The notes below the pieces were generated by a model that was not told where the DNA came from, did not search any database, and was given only the letters and a program-made list of their open reading frames with translations. Shown here piece after piece: positions 33,001 to 45,000 of a DNA stretch of 60,000 bases. A program made the position numbers and the translations under genes. Source of the DNA: Lineus longissimus (Eukaryota > Nemertea > Pilidiophora > Heteronemertea > Lineidae); assembly GCF_910592395.1 (NCBI RefSeq), contig NC_088320.1, positions 6,202,001-6,262,000 on the forward strand, written 5' to 3'. Position 1 is the first letter of the stretch. The number at the start of each line of letters is the position of its first letter.

Positions 33001-36000
33001 AAGCATCACTGTCGAAGTACCAAAGAGCGTACATGCACACTCACTGCCATCTCTTAGCAGACAGGTGGAACTAAACGTCTGCTGTCGACGATCGTCGCCT
33101 CTGGCGCTTTCCCCCTTATGTCGACGATCGTCGCCTCTGGCGGTTTAAGGGTTAAAGTGTAACCAGTGTGTTCTAATAGGGGTAACCAGAGTGTTCCCCT
33201 GGTGTAGGAGTGATCATCTTCCACTGGTCTATAGCCATTTTTTCCCATCCTCGCTCAGTGCAGAGAAGGATGTATGGAGTGACAGGCCAGATGGATACTT
33301 CCTCTAATTAACTGCTGCCAATACGAAAGTGCTCCCTTTGTTTCCACATTTCCACATGGTTTGCTAATACAGTGGAAGTGGAATCTCCCTTAGCGGACAC
33401 CTCTCTATTAAGGACAACCTCTCTATTAAAGACACTAGTTTTGGTCCCCAATTGTTTGTTTCCATTCAATTTGACCTCTCTAATGAGGACACCTCTCTAT
33501 TAGGGACAGCACTTGTCAGTCCCGAGGGTGTCCTTTATAGAGAGGTTCGACTGTCTTTGTGCATCGGTGTCCTTGAGCAAGGCACTTAAGTGACCATAAA
33601 GCTTCTTGCTGATCTACTGGCATTGTTCATCATTTCTCTCCTTCCTGAAAGTAGAAGACTAAACGACAAAGGCACACTGTGATGTCGACATGAAGAGCTA
33701 GACTTTGGATATTGAGGTGAAGCGCTTTTAGCGATTGAAACGATATTGTGCACTAGATTCGTCTCATTGTCAGCCAATTCCTCCACTGTCACTTTTTGGC
33801 GGTGATTTATTTGAAGTTACCCGAGAATGCTTTGAAAAGGAAGGTGATTTATTATGAAGGAACTTTAGAAATTTCATTGTATGAAACTCCATATTGTTAG
33901 TTACAAGCCTGTAGTATCCAAGTCAAGAAATATACTGTCTTAGGTCGGCCTGCGGTTAGCAATGGTGGTGATCTGCTCACAATATGGAGTAATACGGGTG
34001 GGGCGGCATGGCGGCTGAAGTCGATCGTTGGTCACAGGGCCAAAGTACCACTTCCAAGAAAAGTAGTCCACGTCGTCAAGTAGGTATCGATTCAAATTAT
34101 CTGTTTTGTATATAGTCTCTGTGTGGCCAGTTCTTCTGCAGATGAGCGATTATCATTGCAGCAACATGCGATAGATGTGGCATTTGACAAATGTTGCTAG
34201 TTTGTGGGAACAAATGCTAGAATAGTTTCGATATATTAGTTTCTTAAAGCGTAGTTAAACAATTGGGGCTAGGGTAATCATGGGAGCATCCTAAAATGTG
34301 GAATACGGAATGATTGCCAACTGGCACGGGGAGGATGCTAAAATAGCTGCAAACATTTCCGGTTCGTAGTATATCAAGAACTATCTATCATATGCTGTGC
34401 CTTCTTTGATATACTTCACACAAACAAAAGTTGAACGTTATATTCAGATCTCTAGTCCTAGAACTAAACACTTCATTGTGTTTATTATATTGACAATTTG
34501 CTTGAATTGTCATAAAACTCAAGAATAGTGACATTCAAAGTTTGAAAGGCGGGACTTTTCCTTTCAAATGTCATGCATTGGATTTGACCCGTTATTCAAA
34601 TGTCTAGAATAGAAATTGAAATTCTCTGTCACAGATTTTACTTAACAATATATTATGACTTCTGTTTATCATAGCCTTAGTGATCAGTTGGGAGCGACTA
34701 GTTTGAGTCGGTTTGTACGTCGGTTTGCTGAAAAAAAACATTTACCAATTCCGCCGGTGTTTTTCATTTGTAAAGAGTCTCAGAACAGCAGGATTAATTT
34801 CAATAAGGGATTCTCATTTTTACGGCATTTATAATATAGTGTTGCTTGTGTCGAAATAATGTGACCTCGCTGAAAATTTCACCAAAATCAGTTGGCTCAA
34901 CGTCAGTCTCTCCAATTTTTTCATCGACCTTAGGATACACTAAGCTCTTGAATTTCATTCACTTTGGATTTTTTTCTACAACGCTGAAACAATCTCTGTG
35001 TCCTTTGACAGAATATAACGCGATCTCTGTGCCCTTTGACAGAATATAGCTCGTTGAACGGCAATGGAACATTTTACTTTTCGTGATTTGGACAAACAAT
35101 TATGACCACAACGTATGTGCCGTCAACATTGCCGCCGACCGCATTACCCACAAAGCTCTCCGGTGCCTCGCTTCTCTCGAAACATTCTCATAATTCGAAA
35201 TATTCACGTCATACGAAGCGTTCGCGTGGAAATAGTGTGCCAAATTTGGTAAGTTTAACACCACACCTGTTACCTTTAAAATTTATCAACTTTAATCTAT
35301 GCCATTTTAAAACACCTTAGTTACAATGTTTCAGTTTCATAATGGATTATATATCAGCCTCATTTTGACCAATGTCTTGTCAAGTGCCATTTTTCGGAGG
35401 ATATCATTTAAGAACAGCTAAGTGCCAGTTAAGTCGGAAGCCATTTTGGGATGAAAAATCAAAGATTTTTATGTTTGCACAAAAATGATGTAACTTCCGG
35501 ACAGTGCTGTATCTATCAGGTTCCACTCACTCTCTTCAGTATTTCACCAACCTAACTTAACTACCAAAAGAAAGTACATTTTACAGCCCAGAATGTTGAT
35601 AATTATGTACTTGTACACACAAACAGCGGACCGGTAGTTTTGGTTACGCTCTGTTGTCTTCACACATATATATGGCCATAGATGTCAGATATCGCCAACT
35701 GACCCGTAGAAGCCATGACCTCATGGCATCTAATTCTAAAGAGCCCACACAATTTCACCGTAGTCTAATTCGGAACGATAATAATCCTGGGGCCATAACT
35801 TCACACATTATTAGCCCTAACATTACTTTTCTATTGCAATTATTTCGGCTACGATTCACAGTATTTTGATTTTCAATATCATCGCGATATTTGATTGAAT
35901 TGATAAGATTATTTATTTTCGTTTATGCGGTATTGCCTCAGGGTGCTTACTGGTTGGTTGATTAGTGCGCAAGAATTTCTATCAAATTGATCTTGCTGAC

Positions 36001-39000
36001 CTTAAAGGAGTACGCCGTTTTTATCGAATTGATCTTGCTGGTCTTAAAGGAGTACGCCGTTCGTAATTACTGGTGGTCCAGAAAAAATAGAAATGCAGGT
36101 GCTGATGTTTCCACTGCCACTGCCCAAAGCCCTATTTCAGAAAGTGTTAAAACTTTTGCACAAAGTTGTGGGTGTACCTCTCCTGCATTTATCATGAGAT
36201 TATTCAGTATCTTAGTACATGTACTTTATATCATTGACCTGGTCTCTTGAATCTATTTGCAAGCCAACCGAATTTCCTGCATTATTTTGTAAATCTTCGG
36301 TCGATTTGTTGACCAATCGGCTTGTGTTTATGTACTGTTGTCTTCGGTAGCATCGCAACTGTCAACAGATATGATGCCGATGTGCGGCCTGCATTTGTTT
36401 CGCGGCTGTTTTTCAGTTTTCTTCTTCTGAGAGCCCTTGTTGCCTGCCACTACGGAATGTCATGAAATGGCCTGTCGGTCTTCTCAGCGGCTTTCTCTCT
36501 TTGGCCAGGGAAGAACATTTCAATCAAAGTACAAAATAGCATCGTAGAAAGTTGCAATCATAGCTAGAAGTAGCAACAGCTCCTATTTTTAAGATCCTTG
36601 CACGACAGTATGTTAGGTTTAGTGAGAGAGGGGTCTACTCTTATGAGGGAATTGGGAAGAACATAGGGGGCAGATTGATGTGCGCAATGACCAATGACCA
36701 ATGCATCACCTGACATGGTGTCATCAGGGTAGCCCCCATCTGCATGTACCTCCCCTAGGGGGACCTTTATCCCCGAACCACATATACAATTCAGCGTGGC
36801 CTGAATTATTGGAAAATCTTCATAAATTCATGAAGGAGTTGGAATAATATTTTGATTCGTCTTGCCAAAGGCAGAACTTGAATCTGCGAGTGCGTTTGTT
36901 TTATTGTTGACATTTAAAGCAACTTTGCCCCAAACTGACAAATCGAAACTTCCTCGGTAGGTACAAATTAGAATTAGAGACATGCTAGAGTAACAAATAG
37001 AACTTTTAATTAAGCGATATCCTCCATTTGATTTCTGTTGCCAAAGATGTTGTTATATCAGTCTTTGTGGCAATTTGTCGTCAATGGTTGAAGCTTCAAA
37101 AATTCGAATTTGAATTCAATTTAGTCAGTGTGCAGTTTCCCTTTATGTGTGGATCTACCGCTATGCAGAAATGGCATCTTCTTCGGTAACCTATATTGTA
37201 TAGATCAAGACATCTTTGAATATGATCTTCGATGGATGGGTCGATTATTTGGAGGATTTTCAACAAGTTTTGTCTTGAAATGTTGAAATATCTTGGGAGT
37301 ATCCTAAACATTGCATTGTTTTCTCTCTTTGCTACTGGTTGTCGATTTGGCTTCAGATGTATTGACCTTGGTTGTAAAATTGATTTCAGGTAGGTTGTGG
37401 CAAAAATTTGTCCTTATGCACTATCTTTCTCTCCACTTCTTGACACCTTTAGTCTGTTTCATTCCATTTGCTTCGGTTCAAGGGGCGAGTATATCGTAAA
37501 GGAGAAATATTGGTGTTAACTTTCAATCATCCAGGCGATTTTCGATAACATTGACAAGTTCAGTCTGTTCATCGGATTCAAATTCACCGGGAATTGTCTG
37601 CAGTTTCACTCCATGCAATAGTGAAACTGAGAAAAATTTCAGTAAATCTTTGTCCAGTGAACACAGATTAGACTTTCTAATCTTATTAAAAGAGGAGGAG
37701 TGATGCGAGTGATCATGCAACACAGGCAATAATGCACTGCAGCAAACAATCTAGGAGAGCAAGACCGCAGTGGAAAAGCATTGGCCTCATGATCCACAGG
37801 TTATAGGTTGACTCCCGGCCAGAAATCACTGCTTCCCCTATTGGTTGAGCACAAATGAGCATTTGCAGCAGCTCCTAAACCCCAGATTGATTTCTGTGGA
37901 GAACGAATGATAACCATTTCAAACAAGCGATTTAAGCAAGGTTCAACACGCATGTAGCAACATTGGAGGCATTTGCCTCTGTGTGTGCATGATGGTAATG
38001 GTCTGACCACTAATTCATTTTAGCCATCAATAGTCAATATACGGACACTCCTCTTCAATCATCGTGAATACCTCGGTCTAGCACTTGACGGGGCAACAAT
38101 TGCGATCACTGCAAATCAAAATATCGTCAGTTATTGTTCCATGCCAAGGCAAGAATGACCGGTTGTAGTTTGTGAGTAGTGTACATCAAAGTATGTTGGG
38201 TGACGGCACGTTTTGTTGAACCAGACTCAACTGATTGTAACCACCTTTCATGCTGCATGTTGAATTGAATTGATTGGAACTGTGCATTTTTGTATGGCAG
38301 CCAATTTATAATGTAACTAATTTGGGACGACTTATCGTGTGAAATTCAATGAAAGTTGGCTTCACTTTGAGTTGGACACATACTTCTATCGATTGACATC
38401 AGTAAATTGTTTGGATTGTAGGATAAGTTTTTGTCAAATTCGAGGTGGAATATCCGCAGTTGCTACAACAGTCTTGTCGTCAAGGGTGGGTGGGAATGAA
38501 ATGAGGAATCCAACTGATCCATTCCGTTACCTATATTCCCTTTGAAAGTGCAGGACATTGACAAGTTCTGATTGAGTAGTCGCAATATTTTTAGCTGGAA
38601 TATCTGCCCTAAATTATCATTTTTATAGGCATGTGATTTGAGAAATGATGAGACCTGTTGGAGCATAGGGACTCTCCTAGCTCGAAGTTCTTCAAAACTA
38701 TTCCTTTCTTGCATGGGAAATATAATCATCACTGCATCAGACATAACCCAGACCATTAACTGTTCATACATATAGTCACCTAAAAACTACCAATATGACC
38801 CCCCAGCTCCTACCTATAGCTACCTTTTAAAGGGGTACGCCGTTCGTAATTAACGGTGGTCCAGGAAAATAGAATGCATTTCTATACACAATGCTGTAGT
38901 GAAGTTAGCAGCATGCAACTTCTCTGAAGCTTGGTAGGCCTACATGTATATAAACAGTCTTTGTATACAGAATGGCACTGTTGACATTTATTTATACTCA

Positions 39001-42000
39001 ATACGTCTTTAACGCGATTGGAAATTTTCAAATTCAATTACAATTTCAATATTTTTTTACAAATGGCGTAGGCCTCTCACTTCTCCACCCTTTCAGTAAA
39101 CTGAGCCAAATTAAGTTAGTCCCTTGAATTTGAAGTCGCTGACCCATTTAATCACGCAGATGAAAACTTGACAATAAATGTTTTTTCTTCAAATCAGTGG
39201 CACTTCCGGATTGATAAAAAATTCAATCAAAACAGCAATAAAGTTTTTCTCAATAACACGGTTCTCTGATTATCATTTGATGTACTGTAAAATGCCACAC
39301 TTTTGCATTTCATTTTCACCGATTATTGTACACACAGCCAAGCTTTAAGTGTAAAATGCATCCCGAGCAATTTTTGTCAGTTTCGGCCCTTGCATTACGA
39401 GATTTCTTGCCAAGGAATTTTCTTCTGGTCAAAATGAAATGTTAGTGTAGTAAGGTGATGTGCTTTCATTCCACACTTATCTATACTATCTCCCTGTAGC
39501 CTATATCTTCTATAGTTCATGAAAGGACTTCGATAGAATATACTGTGGGCAGGACACTATCAATCGTGCTGTTGTGATATGAACCGTGAATTGTGCTCCC
39601 AATAAAAATCACCGTTAATGTCATGATTTCAACCAAGGCAATCAACCATGAATAATCATTATGATCAAGATAATCTACACTGGTTGACGTATGTATATGT
39701 GTGTCATTGTACTTTTACCTTTTCGTCACTGTTCGTTGTCCCCTGAGCACTCGAGGCAGAATGACGAATTTAGGTGTGGGTTTTAGGAATGTGGCCTCAG
39801 GTTGTCATGACTTCATCCCGTTAGCTTTCCATTGGGGATGGATAGGAATATCTTATGTACTCCCATTATTTCTAAAGAATCTTTCAAATTGACTCTTAAA
39901 TTTTGTACAAAATCTTTATAGTGATCTCGATTTCCAGAGTGAAGTGCAGGGCGACCCCTCTTTCTCTGAATCACACACGGCAGATATTTCATGCCATTAA
40001 ACTAACCTGTGCAGTTATTGGGTTACTTTAGCCAAGCTCCACAAGCGCTCTATGGTCAGAGGGCTAAAAAAATGCTGTGATGCCTAAACAGGTGTAAGGG
40101 CACGTTGCAAGTCATCAATACGCTATAGGATTGGACAAGATAAAGTTTAGTTCAAAAGGTGGTTGACTTGATGAAGAATGCACGAAAAATGGTTATTAGC
40201 TTTCAATGATGTGATCTCTGCATGTATCACTTCAATACCCCTTTATTCAGAGGGGCCCCACTGAAGTCACTCCCCAAATAGACCTACACCCACTGCGACA
40301 TGGAGAGGAATGTCAGTTTGAACTGAGACATTCTTTAGAGATTTTTCTCCAGGGGAGTCACCTCCTGTGGCCAACATGTCAAGGGTAGGAGGTCTATTTT
40401 CACTTTTGTGACAGTAGACCAGATGACCTACATGTTCATGGAAACAAATATTCGTTTGAAGGTTTGGTAGAGGAATAGGGTAGTGTCAGTCATTCTTTTG
40501 GTACAAGTTGTCGGATAAGGTCAGTCAGCCTGAGGGTACAGGAAGGAAAAAACATTAGACATCAAAATCACTATTTGATGTGGTGCATTTTATCGAAGCC
40601 TTGATTCTAATAGGAGTAAAGGGACAAGTCTAGCGAAGTTGTTTGGATTTGAAGGTGCATAACATAATTTCAAATGGACAACCTTAGTGGACAAGTTTAC
40701 CAAACTGAAACAAGTGTAGTGGGATGGCCCTTCCACGATTTGTTACATTTAGGGTAAGGTTCTTGTTTCTTAAGATGAAGATCTCTTTGATCAGTGTGCA
40801 ATGCTCTCAGTCAAAAGGCCAAATATGTGGTCAGATTTAGCAAGGAAAACTTTCAAATGTTGGTTCGATCACATGCCAAAAATTAACATAATCACATTGT
40901 CGGCATGACATTTCATTGACAGGATTAAAAACCCATTTATTGTTGGAAATATGTAGCTTAATTCATGATATATGCAGCTTAATAAATGATTTATATGATC
41001 ATAGCTTAAAGCTAGTGGATTAAGTTGTCATCACAAGACCGTGATAATTGTCATTAAAGACAGGAGGTACCATCTCAAAACTCATATATAAACTAACAAA
41101 TGACACATGTGTCTATAAAAGATGTACCGGGGAACATCCTTCGAACCTACTCCTCATATGTTAAGTCATCCTAATGCATCAAATCAAAACAAACTACTGT
41201 GCATGCATTCCGAAATCACTGTTACAAAGCTTTGAGTTTGCATTACACACAAGCATTTTACTTCAGTTTGCAAAATCTTCTTGATTTTCTGTCACGTTTG
41301 AATCAAATTCCACCAAAGAAAACTCGCAAATGCCCCTTTAGCAAGCCAGCCCAATACCATATCTCATTGTTGCATAAAACCACTGATAATTTTCCTGTAA
41401 AAGATATGGTGCTCTTTAGATTATATGACTTTGCCATTATTGGATAAATTTCCATGCGCACCCAAATCTCTGAATTGGTAAACAAATGCCCAATCGACTG
41501 CTAGTATTGGAATTTGCCATCTCGTTTTAAGATGTCTGCGGATTTGGCCTCCATTTTGAAGTTCTTGGGTCTCCTCTGAATTTGCATGTTCTTGGGGTGC
41601 TCTCGTGCTTGCAGCCAGGTAGGTCTATAAACAACTTAAAGGTGGCGTGACAGTCGGAGTGTCAGGTTTATGGTAACCCATCCAGACGCCCAATGCTTTG
41701 ACATTGCTTTAAAACTGCCCTCCCTATAAAGATCCAGCAATGACGCCATCACCAAAAAGATGCTATTTTTTTATGTCAAATTTACATCATTGCCCATGTG
41801 GTGCATTTCGTCATCAGTGCAACAATAATGTAAAATGTTTGTGTATATTTTCTGATGTATACTAGATGGTACTGCAAACAGAACAACTGTTTCTTGGCCC
41901 TAATGTAACCTTGTCCATGACCTTTATCTTTCCAGAAACTTTCTCAAGAACGAGACAGAAGATCTTCACTAGCAAGCGACGATGATGACGACGCCCTTGA

Positions 42001-45000
42001 CAAGGCCAATGTTCGCCTTCAGCAGGCTATGCTTAGAAGAGATGATCTCTTAGGAAGAATACGGGTAGGTCAAGGTCTTATTTGTGGGAGGGTAGGTCAA
42101 GGTTACTTTTTGGGGCAGTAGGTCAATGTCACTTTGTGGGACAGTAGGTCAAGGTAAATTTTTTGGGAGAGTAGGTGAATGGTCACTTTTGGGACAGTAG
42201 GTCAAGGTCACTTTTGGGACAGTAGGTCAAGGTCACTTTTGGGACAGTAGGTCAAGGTCACTTTGATAGGTCAAGGTGATATTATTGGCAACACTGGAGT
42301 TCTGGAGAGAAACCAAAGTAACACGACGAGTTCGGCAGAAACTGTGCCATGTGCAACAGAGCAGAAAGTTATACAACTCAGCGACCTCAATCAATTCAAA
42401 TGTTTTCAGAATCACCACACAGTAGAGCCGGATCGACAGAGGACAGTCTATAGTTACAAAGCACCTCCAAAGGAGGAGTATCGACCTAAGTCATACGAGG
42501 GACCACGCCCCCCGCACTCACCATATTATCGCCGACCGCCATCCAGACATTCATTGCCAGGTATTAAGGTTACAAGATCACGAGGTAGAGCTATGTGCAC
42601 ATATTTTTTTCTCAACATATTTGCTGTTGCTGTTGTAATTTTGAGAATTTGGTTACCAGGGTTTCCGCCAGGATTAAATTTGAGGGGAGCAAAAAAAAAA
42701 AATCTAATATTTTTTTTTTCTTTAAAAGGGTATATGACCCCTCCTGAGACGTTTTTTGGCTCTAAAACCGCTACAATTGGCTCCCAAATGCTCTTATTTT
42801 ACATATCAAATCATGAAAATTACTGATTTGACAGTAAAACAAACTTAAGTGCTCAAATTTAAGGGGGGATACCCCCCCTTGAAATATTTTAGGGGGGATG
42901 GTTACTTTACAGATGCGTCCGTTCGTTGGCAAAATCAGGCATTGTGCATATTGGGTTGGTTGATTGGGTTGGCTGAATGTATCATTTAATTGGCCCTCTG
43001 GTTGCATTGCCTACATTTTCTGTTTTAAATGCAACTAGCAGCAAATAGGTTGACTTTTTATTTTGTAGTGCATAGTTTTTTTTGTTTTTTCCTTAACCAT
43101 TTACTGTTAACCGTTTCATTTCCTCGGTTGAATTCTAGGTAGGTCAGATTAAGTTACATGAACTTGTCAATGGGGGTTTCTCCCTGACAAGACAACCTGT
43201 CGAAACTATTCGCACTTTTATGCGGAAATAAAAGGCACATGGACATTTTCTGGTTTACAGTAACCTGCAATAGGCCGATGTAAAAAGGACACCTCTGAAC
43301 TCCCTTAAACCCGTCGACGCAGTATTTTTGTTGTTTCTAACAAGGTGTCTTACTTCTGACCAATACTGTAACCTTTGATTGATTATCTGTATAAGTGTCT
43401 TTGCTAGACCATAGTTTGACTCTCCCTCTCTCTCTCCTCTCTCTGTCTCCTCTAGACATGTCTCGCCAAGTCATACCGCAGTACCAGCCATACATACAGC
43501 CACAAGTCTTGCCGCCAATTCAGATACAGGCGCCGGTGGCACCTGTGGCACCACAAGTCTATCAGGTGCCCGCTCCCGCACCTGCGCCAGCGGCGGCGCC
43601 CGTTTTTTATCCCGAAACAAAGTGGGGAAAAGGAGGTAAGATAATTACTGTTATCAATTGTGATGTGGCACCTTTTGTTTATACCAATAGTACTTGTAAT
43701 GTAATGCAACATATAGGAGACAATTCTGGTTGTGGCCTTGAGCAAGCTGCTTTTTGTACAGACCCTGGTCAGTGGAAAGCACTTTATAAAAATGCCTCAT
43801 GCCCAGATTTCACCCAGATGTTTTGTTTCTAAATCCATCTCTTCCAGCCTAGAATAACCAACTTTGCACCGAAGGTACACCACGTCTATTTCACATTTTC
43901 AGACTTTATGGAGATGATGATGATGCAGAATGCTCAGATGCATCAGATGGTCATGAATCAAATGATGTTATCAACGATGCCTACGCCAAAAAATAACACG
44001 CCGCAAATTATACGAGTTGGCGACGACGGGGGTGGGCCAAGTCAGCCTCCAATAGTGGTGAGTTCGAACCCACGTAATAACAATCCGGTGGTAAGTTATT
44101 TTTTGTGGTCGTCTGCTCAAAACGGGTGGTGTCTGTTGGCATTTTGATGACGAAGGAAAAATTTTCACCAATCAGGTGTGTTGGTTTGATTCCACTGGTT
44201 TGGTTTCCTGTTGCGGCCTAGGCCCGACCCCAGCGATTATTTCATAATAAATCTGCTGATGAAGTTGGTATCTTTTGATGATACCTCCGTTTCTGTTTAA
44301 GATTTGAACAGTAAAAAGCATCTCCTTGGTCATCAAATGCTCGAGCGCTGCTTTGACGAGCAGGGACGCCACCAGTTGCGGGAGAGAGAATCGACCAAAA
44401 CTGTCTTGTCTGCTTTCATTCCCTACATGCACGCCACCTTAGGTTTCTTTTGCACAGAGCTAGTCTAAATTAGGTAGCTGGATGTACATACATCACAAAG
44501 CATAAATGCATTGTCTAGCATGCTATTTGGTCCTGGGCATTTTGGTAATTGTAAATCTTTGTTGTCACTCTGTCTAAACACTCTCCAAACACAGTATGGT
44601 ATATCAACAAATTGAAAAAAAAATGTACATATATTATATTTTAGCAACGGAAATTGCAAATTGTTGTCAAACTGGTAGCATCACACAACTTGGGGTTAAG
44701 TGCAAATGGCTAAGGTGGTACTTCTTAGGCTATGTGGGAAAGAAAATAGATGAAACAGTTTTATAACTAAGGTAATGTATGTCCCTAACTTGCACGGTCT
44801 AATACCAAATCCTTTGCAGGAAAACTTCAGTGATAGGATGAGTATCTCCTTTCCACCACATCAGTGAAAAAAGCACCAGAGCTCTGTCTGTTAAGGACTG
44901 TACATAATCATATCTTGCAGACTTCCACTTAGAGTATAAGATTAACAACTGGTTCAGTTCTGTGTCTTTTAAAGGATGAGCATTTTGTACCGTCTGATGA

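Larger units (their letters stand above)
35249..41935. other. Long first intron of the unnamed gene (part after exon 1c)
   Basis: It is AT-rich and I see no convincing coding exon in 6.7 kb. It contains a dispersed motif (see 35985-36110 and 38826) and a possible SINE relict at 37735-37830. Confidence 0.5.

Noticed and set aside
43395-43832. 145-codon frame as one exon
   Set aside because: Only 43456-43635 has an acceptor and donor consistent with the neighbouring phases. The rest is intron read-through.
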